The notes below the pieces were generated by a model. The model saw only the letters and a program-made list of their open reading frames with translations. It had not been told where the DNA came from and searched no databases. The position numbers and the translations under genes are program-made. From Bacteroidota bacterium (GTDB lineage: Bacteria > Bacteroidota > Bacteroidia > Flavobacteriales > Weeksellaceae), in assembly GCA_018902795.1 (NCBI GenBank), contig JAHIQD010000004.1, positions 248,001 to 312,000 of the forward strand: a stretch of DNA of 64,000 nucleotides, given 5' to 3'. This document shows, in pieces, positions 48,881 through 56,409 of the stretch. Every line of letters starts with the position of its first letter. Position 1 is the stretch's first letter.

Positions 48881-50371
48881 TTATTCATCTGTATAATCAG
48901 GACTCGGACCTGCCGGAACCGGGTACACTTCAGTGAAACAGCCAAAACAATGGTTGGAACTTCCCAAAATAACTTTGAGATTATCCATACTTAAAAATTC
49001 TAGTGAATCAACGCCAAGATAATCCCTTAATTCTTCAACGCTCATATTCGCGGAAATTAAATCTTTTTTTGAAGGTGTATCAATCCCCAGATAGCACGGG
49101 GCAATAATGGGCGGTGAAACGCTTCGGAAATGAATTTCCTTCACCCCTGCTTCTTTCAGAATTTTCACCAATCTTTTGGAAGTGGTTCCCCGAACAATGG
49201 AATCATCGATTATTACTACTCTTTTCCCTTTTATTTCTGAAACTATCGGGTTGAGTTTTAAGTTGACAATTCTTTCCCTCATTTCCTGAGTCGGGACAAT
49301 AAAACTTCTTCCGATGTAACGGTTTTTTATCAGAACCGGACGGAAAGGAATGCCTGAGGCAATGGAAAAACCAATCGCTGCCGGTACTCCGGAATCGGGA
49401 ACCCCAATGACAATATCAGCTTCCACAGGAGCCTGTTCCCAAATTTTCATTCCTGATTTTTCACGTATTTCGTGAACATTAATTCCTTCCAAGGTGGAAT
49501 CTGGTCTGGCGAAATAAATATATTCGAAGGCACAGATTCTGTTTTCGCAGTTTTCTTTTACTAAAAAGGATTTGAGTCCTTTCTCATTTTCGCTGGTGTA
49601 CACAATTTCTCCGGGCAAAATATCCCTTACATATTGCGCACCAACAGCATCCAAAGCCACAGATTCTGAAGCAGCAACGAAAGTTTTTTCATCAATCGCT
49701 CCTAAAACCAAAGGACGGATTCCGTGAAAATCGCGGAAGGCAAAGAATTTATTTCTCGTCATTCCAACGACTGAATATGCGCCTTCAATTTTTTCCATCG
49801 TTGCTTTAATGGCACCTCTTAATCCTAAATCAAGGTTTTTCTGAATCAGTCTTAAAATCACTTCTGAATCCGAAGTTGCTTTAAAAACTACACCTTCTGC
49901 CTCGAGTTCTTTTTTGAGTTCGTCAGCATTTGTTAAGTTTCCGTTATGAGCGATGGATAAGATAATCTGATCATATTCATTTTTGGCAAAAAAGGGCTGG
50001 AAATTGTATTTCTTCTTGTCCCCTGCGGTTGTATATCTTGTGTGACCAATTGCTGAATTTCCCATGAAAGTTTCAGGTTCGCGGATGTTTTTATATACAT
50101 CAAGTACCAAACCTTCATCTTTAATATTGAAAATTTTCCCGTTTTTCATCACAGAAATTCCGCACGCTTCCTGTCCACGGTGCTGCAAGGCGAAAAGTCC
50201 GAACTGTGAGAGGGAAAACGTATCCAAATCAGTATCTGAATAAATTCCGAAAATTCCGCATTCTTCTGAAGGAGCATCAAAAACGTCTTCTGCTTTCAAC
50301 AAATTTCTTCCGTAGGTTCTTTCTTTAAACTGGTTTAAATAATCATCTCTGTGTTGTTGTAAATCTTTCAT
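48881..50371 (-). CDS. purF: Amidophosphoribosyltransferase, Fe-S type
   Basis: First committed enzyme of purine synthesis, making phosphoribosylamine from PRPP and glutamine. The 496-residue protein has a 37-residue propeptide and the nucleophile Cys-38 in EECGIFGIY. The PRPP site reads VIIDDSIVRGTTSKRL. Ligands of a [4Fe-4S] cluster match the Bacillus type: ICAFEYIYFARPDS, IAPCYLGID and SNHCFGCF. The gene is last in the purL-satD-DUF3307-purC-purF block and lies 22 bases after purC. Confidence 0.96.
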   Translation of the reverse strand: MKDLQQHRDDYLNQFKERTYGRNLLKAEDVFDAPSEECGIFGIYSDTDLDTFSLSQFGLFALQHRGQEACGISVMKNGKIFNIKDEGLVLDVYKNIREPETFMGNSAIGHTRYTTAGDKKKYNFQPFFAKNEYDQIILSIAHNGNLTNADELKKELEAEGVVFKATSDSEVILRLIQKNLDLGLRGAIKATMEKIEGAYSVVGMTRNKFFAFRDFHGIRPLVLGAIDEKTFVAASESVALDAVGAQYVRDILPGEIVYTSENEKGLKSFLVKENCENRICAFEYIYFARPDSTLEGINVHEIREKSGMKIWEQAPVEADIVIGVPDSGVPAAIGFSIASGIPFRPVLIKNRYIGRSFIVPTQEMRERIVNLKLNPIVSEIKGKRVVIIDDSIVRGTTSKRLVKILKEAGVKEIHFRSVSPPIIAPCYLGIDTPSKKDLISANMSVEELRDYLGVDSLEFLSMDNLKVILGSSNHCFGCFTEVYPVPAGPSPDYTDE

Positions 50372-50393
50372 TTTTTACTTTTCTCCAAAAAAA

Positions 50394-51113
50394 TTATTTG
50401 TTAAGAACTTTTTTCAATCTTTCATAGATCTCAACATAAGCTTCGGTAACTCCGCCCAAATCTCTTCTAAAACGGTCTTTATCGAGTTTTTTCAAGGTAT
50501 CTTTATCCCAGAGCCTGCAGGTGTCAGGAGAAATTTCGTCAGCCAGAATAATTTGTCCGTCAGAGGTTTTTCCTAATTCTATTTTGAAATCGACCAGAAT
50601 AATATTCATTTTATCGAAAAGATCGATAAGAATATCATTGATATCGGAACTGAGTTCATACATTTCATCAAGCTCATCATACGTCGCTGCACCGAGAAAA
50701 ACCGCGTGATGATCGTTGATTAGAGGATCACCGAGTTCATCTTTTTTGTAGCAGATATCGAAAATGGTTACCGGCGATTTAATGCCTTCTTCCACTCCCA
50801 ATCTTTGCGCCATACTTCCGGCAGAATAATTGCGGACCACCATTTCTAACGGAATAATATGCACTTTTTTCACCAGCTGTTCTCTTTCATCCAATTTTTT
50901 AATGAAATGAGTGGGGATTCCTTTTTCATTTAAATATTCGAAAATCAGCGTCGTGATAGCGTTATTCATTTCGCCTTTCAAATCTACACTTCCTTTTTTC
51001 TGTGCATTGAAAGCGGTTGCATCATCTTTGAAACGTACAATCACTTCATCCGGATGATCTGTTTCGAAGACCTGTTTTGCTTTTCCTTCATAAAGCATTG
51101 CTCCTTTTGTCAT
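50394..51113 (-). CDS. purC: SAICAR synthase
   Basis: Adds aspartate to CAIR in purine synthesis. The 239-residue product starts AMLYEGKAKQVFETDHPDEVIVRFKDDATAFN and contains EMVVRNYSAGSMAQRLG and the family signature VDFKIELGKTSDGQIILADEISPDTCRLWD. Length and order are typical. It lies 22 bases before purF and 39 bases after the DUF3307 gene. Confidence 0.97.
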   Translation of the reverse strand: MTKGAMLYEGKAKQVFETDHPDEVIVRFKDDATAFNAQKKGSVDLKGEMNNAITTLIFEYLNEKGIPTHFIKKLDEREQLVKKVHIIPLEMVVRNYSAGSMAQRLGVEEGIKSPVTIFDICYKKDELGDPLINDHHAVFLGAATYDELDEMYELSSDINDILIDLFDKMNIILVDFKIELGKTSDGQIILADEISPDTCRLWDKDTLKKLDKDRFRRDLGGVTEAYVEIYERLKKVLNK

Positions 51114-51152
51114 TTTTACTTTTTATTTGATATTATTTCTATTCTTTTTCAC

Positions 51153-51854
51153 TTAAATTTTCACTAAAATTCCTGTAATTACAGCGATTCCAAAACTCAG
51201 TAATGTTCCTACCAAAACGTATTCTGTGAGTTTCCGCTGTTTCGCTTCCGCCAGATCGCTGAACCTGAAAACCGATTTCGCTGCAATCATAAAACCAACA
51301 CCTTCCCAATGGTTGACGAGGATAAATACGAAAACCAAAAGCCGCTCTAAAATACCGATATATTTTCCTGCATTGACGAGAGATTCAGTCTGTAATTTGC
51401 TGTGTTCAACAGTAACCGGCGTCCAGATTGAGATTAAAGTTTTAATAAATATAGAAGACGGAACGGTTAAAAATACAACGGCGGTAAGCAGCTTTAAATT
51501 TTCCGGATTGAAGAAATCTTCCCATCTAAAATACGGAAAATAAATAACTGACAATACGGATATTACTAAAACATGCAGCAGCTGATCCACAAAAAACCAG
51601 GTTCTTTTGGTTTTGGGAGTCTGAAAGCTGAGTTTGATCCAGTCGATTAAAAAATGCGTAACGCCAATGATTAAGGCAAGCCACCAAAGATTCAAATCCC
51701 ACAGAAAAACGAAAGCCAAAACGGTATGAACCAGCACGTGGATATACAAATAAATACTTCCGCCTTGTTTTCTCTCTTTATCAGCAACCCATGAATTTGG
51801 CTGGAGAAGAAAATCTCCCAATAGATGCGCTAATATGAGTGGAATGAAAATCAT
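51153..51854 (-). CDS. DUF3307 membrane protein paired with SatD, function unknown
   Basis: A 233-residue protein with about six hydrophobic helices, matching DUF3307. Four His/Asp pairs spaced i,i+4 lie in successive N-terminal helices: H10/D14 (HLLGDFLLQ), H39/H43 (HVLVH), H67/D71 (HFLID) and D90/H94 (DQLLH). Such clusters suggest a metal site within the membrane, as in membrane-bound metal-dependent hydrolases of the YdjM type, but no family function is known to me. Its ATG overlaps the satD stop by one base (TAATG), so the two are coupled. It lies between satD and purC within the purine block. Confidence 0.85.
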   Translation of the reverse strand: MIFIPLILAHLLGDFLLQPNSWVADKERKQGGSIYLYIHVLVHTVLAFVFLWDLNLWWLALIIGVTHFLIDWIKLSFQTPKTKRTWFFVDQLLHVLVISVLSVIYFPYFRWEDFFNPENLKLLTAVVFLTVPSSIFIKTLISIWTPVTVEHSKLQTESLVNAGKYIGILERLLVFVFILVNHWEGVGFMIAAKSVFRFSDLAEAKQRKLTEYVLVGTLLSFGIAVITGILVKI

Positions 51855-52459
51855 TACAGTTCTGTTATTTTTTTTCTGAAATATTGATCCGTTTCCTGAA
51901 TAAGATCATAATTAGACCGCTTAACCCTTTGACTTACTGATGATTGTGTAATATTAAAATCTTTCGCCAGTTCGTCCTGAGTGAGTTCAGAGTTGGTGAG
52001 CAACCGGTGAATTATTTCTGCCGTTGCTACGGTCCAGTTATCAAAATCGATGGAAGCCCATTTAAAAAGGATATTGAGATCACCGTTCACTTTATCGTTT
52101 TCAGTTTTGATCGCTAGAGTTTTTCCTTCTGCTTTGATGTCATTTAAAAGTCTTCCGGAATTGACATACGCTGAACCGTTTGATTCGGTTATTTTTTCAG
52201 ATAAAAAAACTTCGTTTCCGATTCCGATCGCCAGTCTTACGTCTAAATTCTCGAAAGTTCTGATTAAAGATTTAATGATTAAACATTTCCGAAAAACCTC
52301 ATCAACGCTACATTTTACCTGAAACTCATCCCCCCGATATACTTCCCAGTTTTCGGGTGTTGCTGACCAGCCTCCTAAAAGATTTTTCAGTTTAGGAAGC
52401 CACAGTTCAGAATCAGTTTTTTGAGAATTGATAATATCCCCGGTTATAATGGCAATCAT
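51854..52459 (-). CDS. SatD-family protein with C-terminal helix-turn-helix
   Basis: Residues 1-120 have a SatD-type core with features of a nucleotidyl-cyclase fold: IITGDIINS at the N-terminus (first strand with Asp), YRGDEFQ (41-47, like GGDEF), RLAIGIG (75-81, like SIGIA) and SAYVNSGRLLNDI (97-109). The first Gly of GGDEF is Arg. Residues ~158-182 (LTQDELAKDFNITQSSVSQRVKR) form a winged-helix DNA-binding motif. I infer a ligand-sensing transcription factor, possibly binding a nucleotide. Its start coincides with a -7 box and repeated palindromes, which suggests autoregulation. The function is not established. Confidence 0.85.
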   Translation of the reverse strand: MIAIITGDIINSQKTDSELWLPKLKNLLGGWSATPENWEVYRGDEFQVKCSVDEVFRKCLIIKSLIRTFENLDVRLAIGIGNEVFLSEKITESNGSAYVNSGRLLNDIKAEGKTLAIKTENDKVNGDLNILFKWASIDFDNWTVATAEIIHRLLTNSELTQDELAKDFNITQSSVSQRVKRSNYDLIQETDQYFRKKITEL

Positions 52460-52463
52460 TTTA

Positions 52464-52471
52464 CAAATATA
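52464..52471 (-). promoter_or_regulatory. -7 box immediately upstream of satD
   Basis: The minus strand reads TATATTTG (TAnnTTTG) only four bases before the ATG, so the transcript would be leaderless or nearly so. The box overlaps the half-site at 52468-52473. Confidence 0.5.
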
Positions 52472-52573
52472 AGCAATTATACTTATAAACTAAAAATATA
52501 AGTTAAACAGCTAATATATCCGGATTATAAGGAAATACACTTATAAATCAAATTATTATTTAAAAACCTTATA
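52468..52573. promoter_or_regulatory. Repeated TATAAG/CTTATA sites upstream of satD
   Basis: Two identical inverted repeats, TATAAG-N8-CTTATA, lie at 52468-52487 and 52526-52545. Extra half-sites occur at 52497-52502 (TATAAG) and 52568-52573 (CTTATA). That is six half-sites in about 105 bases between purL and satD. They are probable operators, most simply for SatD itself. Confidence 0.6.
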
Positions 52574-52596
52574 ATTTAAAATATTAGCTAATTAGC

Positions 52597-55500
52597 TTAT
52601 TTGAAATACTCTACTCCGTTTTTGAAAATATTATGATAATTAGCGGTAGGAATGTTTTTAAGCAAACCTTCTGCAAATCTTTCAGGATGTCCCATTCTTC
52701 CCAAAATTTTCCCGGACTTACTCGTTACCCCTTCAATTCCGAACAGAGAATTATTTGGATTAAACGGCATTCCGTGAGCAATATTTTCATCAAAATCGAT
52801 GTACTGTGTTGCGATCTGTCCGTTTTCGTAGAGTTCTTTAATTACATTTTCAGAAGCCATAAACCTTCCTTCACCATGAGAAATCGGGATGGTATATACC
52901 TGATCCTTCATTCCTTTCAGCCACGGTGAATCGTCATTGGTCACTTTTACATTGACCATCTGCGAAATATGTCTACCTATTGCATTGTGCGCTAAAGTTG
53001 GGGAATTTTCATCCAAATCACGGATTTCCCCGAAAGGCAAAAGCCCCGATTTCACCAACGCCTGAAAACCGTTACAAATCCCGAGAATCATCCCGTCGCG
53101 ATTCAGTAATTCGTGAACTGCGTTTTTCATTTTCTCATTCTTCAGAACATTCACGATAAATTTCGCAGAACCATCCGGTTCGTCACCTGCCGAAAATCCT
53201 CCGGAAAAAACTAATATCTGCGATTGATTAATTTCAGAAATCCAGGCATCCAAACTTTCGTTGAGGAGATGGTGATTTAAATTAATCAGTGGCAAGCTTG
53301 CAACTTCAGCACCTTCTTTCCGGAAAGCATTTTGGGTTTCGTACTCGCAGTTTGTTCCCGGGAAAACCGGCACAAAAACTTTCGGCTTTACTAAATGATG
53401 CTTACGGATATTTACCGTTCCTGCATTTACTGAATTGAATTTTCCATCCAGTTCAATAATCGTTTTTTCCTTTTCCACCGTCGGAAACAAACCTTCAAAA
53501 GTTTTTTTCCAAACATTTAATAAATCTGAAATGTTTAATTCTAAATCATTAATAATTAAGGTTTTACCATCTTTAACCTTACCGATTAACTGCAAAAGAT
53601 TATGATCCAAATCTGAAGAACTTTCAATAATTAAACTTCCGATATTTTTATTCAAAAGCAAGTGCTCTTCCAATGAAATTTCAGCGCCCAACTGATTACC
53701 GAAACTCATTTTCGCCAATGCTACAGCAACTCCGCCATCTTTAACCGTTTTCACTGAAACAATTTTTTCCAACTGAATATTTTCAAAAATAAAATTGAAA
53801 ACTTTCTTCAGATTTTCATAATCCGGCAAACCATTTTCCTGTGGAATATGATGGAAGAAATACAGTTTATTACCAGATTTTTTAAGTTCCGGAGAAATAA
53901 TATTTTTCTTTTCGCCGTTCGCGCAGGCAAAAGAAATTAAGGTCGGAGGCACATTAATATCCTGAAAACTCCCGCTCATGGAATCTTTTCCTCCAATTGC
54001 AGCGAGTTCAAAATTCATCTGCGCATCATAAGCTCCCAGAAGCGACGCCAAAGGTTTTCCCCATTTCTCAGAATTGTTACCCAGTTTTTCAAAATATTCC
54101 TGAAAACTCAGACGGATATTTTTATAATTTCCGCCCATTGCAACGATTTTCGCAACACTTTCTACCACTGCATTTGCAGCGCCAACCATAGAATTCTGTG
54201 ATGATATTTCCGCATCAAAACCCCAACTTGCCAGAGAAACAGTTTCAATATTTTTTGCATTCAAAATTGGTAAAGTCTGAACACTTCCTTCCATTTCGGT
54301 TTCCTGATATTTCCCGCCAAAAGGCATGGCTACTGAAGTTCCGCCTACCGAAGCGTCAAACATTTCCGCAAGACCTTTTTGTGAAGCTGAATTTTTATCG
54401 GAAAGTGCTTTTAAAAAGTTTTCTTCAGAGAATTTAATGTTATGATTTTCAACTTTCTGTAAATGAGAGACTTCCGCATGCTGAGATTTAGCACAACCGT
54501 TGGTATCCAGAAATTCGCGACTTAAATCAACGATTTTATTTCCCTGCCAAAACATCTGCATTCTGCCGGAATCAGTCACTTTTGCTACTTCTACGGCTCT
54601 GATATTTTCATTTTCGCAGTAACCGATAAATTTATCTTTATCTTTTGCATCAATTACGACCGCCATTCTTTCCTGAGATTCAGAAATAGCGAGTTCAGTT
54701 CCATTCAGACCTTCATATTTCAGAGGCAGAATATCTAGATTTATTTCGAGGGAATCAGCAATTTCGCCGATTGCAACAGAAACTCCGCCTGCTCCGAAAT
54801 CGTTGGATTTTTTAATTAAGGTAGTAACCTCCGGAATTCTAAAAAGCCTTTGGATTTTACGTTCTTCCACCGCATTTCCTTTCTGAACTTCGGTTGACAG
54901 CGTATGGATTGAAGTCTCATCCTGAACCTTCGAACTTCCGCTTGCACCGCCAACTCCGTCTCTTCCAGTTGCGCCACCAAGCAAAATGACCAAATCACCG
55001 GGCTGCGGTTTTTCTCGTCTTACCCAGTCCTTTTTCACGGCTCCGACTACAAATCCAACTTCCATGCGCTTTGCTTTGTAACCTTCGTGGTAAATTTCGT
55101 TCACTAAAGTTGTGGCTAAACCAATTTGGTTTCCGTACGAAGAATAGCCGTTTGCAGCCTGTTTAGAAATCGTACGCTGTGGAAGTTTTCCAGGCAAAGT
55201 TTCAGAAATGGGTTCTAAAACATCCGCAGCTCCCGATAAACGCATCGCCTGATACACAAAAGCTCTTCCCGACAAAGGATCGCGGATTGCACCGCCTAAA
55301 CAGGTCGAAGCGCCGCCAAAAGGTTCAATTTCTGTAGGGTGATTGTGGGTCTCATTTTTAAATAACAAATACCAGGGTTCCTTCTTCCCGTCAAATTCCG
55401 CTTCAATTTCTATGGTACAGGCATTGATTTCGTCGGAAACAACAAGATTTTCCAGCTTTCCTGTTTTATGGAAATATCTTGCACAAACGGTTGCCAAATC

Positions 55501-56292
55501 CATTAAAGAAATAGACTTTGCTTCCCGTCCGAGGAATTTTCTTTTTTCTATATAATCGTTGAAAATATTTTCCAAAGTAGATTTAAACACTCCATTAAAC
55601 TGAATATCAGTTAAGGCAGTTTCAAAAGTTGTGTGGCGACAATGATCGCTCCAATAAGTATCCAGAACTTTAAGTTCGGTTTCTGTTGGATTTCTTTTTT
55701 CTGATTTAAATTCATTCTGAATGAATTCCAAATCATCAAAACCTAAAGCAAAACCGTGTTGATCGTAAAAATTTTTCAGTTTATCTTTTGAGAAATCAAT
55801 GAAACCTTCATGAATAATCACTTTATCCGGTGTCTCTTCTTTCGGAATCTCCAGTTTTGAAAGATCTTTTTCCTGACTTTCCACTTTATTGATGAGATGA
55901 TTTTTGATATTTTCCACCTCAGACTGATCAACGCCAAAAAGTTCAATCAGCTTTCCGCTTCTTACTTTGGAATTTTCATTTTCGGTGAGCAATGCGATAC
56001 ACTGTTCAGCAGAATCTGCTCTCTGATCATATTGTCCCGGCAAAAATTCGGTTGCAAAATGAATGTTTTTTGCAGGATTTTCATGATGAAGAATATCGGT
56101 AACCGGATCTACAAACGTATTGAAAACCACCAAATTCAGTTCACTTTCATCAATCCCGAAAACGTCATAAATATTATATATTTTAACATCCTTAATGTGG
56201 GGAATGATATTTTTAATTTCATTAAAAATTTTTGGACTTTCTACATCGAAAATTCCACGTTTTTCTACGAAGATTCTTTTTTTCATTTTCAC
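52597..56292 (-). CDS. purL: Phosphoribosylformylglycinamidine synthase, single-chain
   Basis: Converts FGAR, ATP and glutamine to FGAM in purine synthesis. At 1231 residues it is the large single-chain form. The synthase part has the conserved TYWSDHCRHTTFETAL, KNETHNHPTEIEPFGGAST and two PurM-like ATP-grasp halves (for example GGATGRDGVGGASGSS). A glutamine amidotransferase domain starts near residue 975 (FVPVFPGTNCEYE) with catalytic Cys in GICNGFQ (~1070) and HGEGRF. It starts a new unit, since a terminator follows purB. Two small hairpins lie 9-51 bases before its start. Confidence 0.97.
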   Translation of the reverse strand: MKMKKRIFVEKRGIFDVESPKIFNEIKNIIPHIKDVKIYNIYDVFGIDESELNLVVFNTFVDPVTDILHHENPAKNIHFATEFLPGQYDQRADSAEQCIALLTENENSKVRSGKLIELFGVDQSEVENIKNHLINKVESQEKDLSKLEIPKEETPDKVIIHEGFIDFSKDKLKNFYDQHGFALGFDDLEFIQNEFKSEKRNPTETELKVLDTYWSDHCRHTTFETALTDIQFNGVFKSTLENIFNDYIEKRKFLGREAKSISLMDLATVCARYFHKTGKLENLVVSDEINACTIEIEAEFDGKKEPWYLLFKNETHNHPTEIEPFGGASTCLGGAIRDPLSGRAFVYQAMRLSGAADVLEPISETLPGKLPQRTISKQAANGYSSYGNQIGLATTLVNEIYHEGYKAKRMEVGFVVGAVKKDWVRREKPQPGDLVILLGGATGRDGVGGASGSSKVQDETSIHTLSTEVQKGNAVEERKIQRLFRIPEVTTLIKKSNDFGAGGVSVAIGEIADSLEINLDILPLKYEGLNGTELAISESQERMAVVIDAKDKDKFIGYCENENIRAVEVAKVTDSGRMQMFWQGNKIVDLSREFLDTNGCAKSQHAEVSHLQKVENHNIKFSEENFLKALSDKNSASQKGLAEMFDASVGGTSVAMPFGGKYQETEMEGSVQTLPILNAKNIETVSLASWGFDAEISSQNSMVGAANAVVESVAKIVAMGGNYKNIRLSFQEYFEKLGNNSEKWGKPLASLLGAYDAQMNFELAAIGGKDSMSGSFQDINVPPTLISFACANGEKKNIISPELKKSGNKLYFFHHIPQENGLPDYENLKKVFNFIFENIQLEKIVSVKTVKDGGVAVALAKMSFGNQLGAEISLEEHLLLNKNIGSLIIESSSDLDHNLLQLIGKVKDGKTLIINDLELNISDLLNVWKKTFEGLFPTVEKEKTIIELDGKFNSVNAGTVNIRKHHLVKPKVFVPVFPGTNCEYETQNAFRKEGAEVASLPLINLNHHLLNESLDAWISEINQSQILVFSGGFSAGDEPDGSAKFIVNVLKNEKMKNAVHELLNRDGMILGICNGFQALVKSGLLPFGEIRDLDENSPTLAHNAIGRHISQMVNVKVTNDDSPWLKGMKDQVYTIPISHGEGRFMASENVIKELYENGQIATQYIDFDENIAHGMPFNPNNSLFGIEGVTSKSGKILGRMGHPERFAEGLLKNIPTANYHNIFKNGVEYFK

Positions 56293-56300
56293 TTTTATTA

Positions 56301-56343
56301 ATAGGATTTCATCCTATCCTTTGTTAAAACGTCCCTTCGGGAC
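56301..56343 (-). repeat. Paired hairpins with identical loops upstream of purL
   Basis: ATAGGAT-TTC-ATCCTAT (56301-56317) and GTCCC-TTC-GGGAC (56331-56343) are two short stems with the same 3-base loop, 13 bases apart. The first begins 9 bases before the purL start. I recall similar pairs scattered in Bacteroidetes intergenic DNA, so this is probably a repeat element, although a leader role for purL is possible. Confidence 0.5.
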
Positions 56344-56378
56344 TGCGTAAGTATTTAATTTAATGAAGATCATTACAA

Positions 56379-56405
56379 AAAAAATGCAGACAAAATTGCC
56401 TGCAT
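56379..56405 (-). terminator. Terminator after purB
   Basis: The stem ATGCAG / CTGCAT, extended by one pair after a mismatch, is followed on the minus strand by eight T. It lies 5 bases after the purB stop and separates purB from purL. Confidence 0.8.
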
Positions 56406-56409
56406 AAAT

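Noticed and set aside
51854..52459. SatD as an active diguanylate cyclase
   Set aside because: The motif reads RGDEF, not GGDEF, and an HTH replaces the usual signalling partners; ligand sensing is more likely than c-di-GMP synthesis.
51153..52459. Toxin-antitoxin pair for satD-DUF3307
   Set aside because: Sizes (201 and 233 residues), a multi-helix membrane partner and the lack of a toxin fold argue against it, although the autoregulation pattern is similar.
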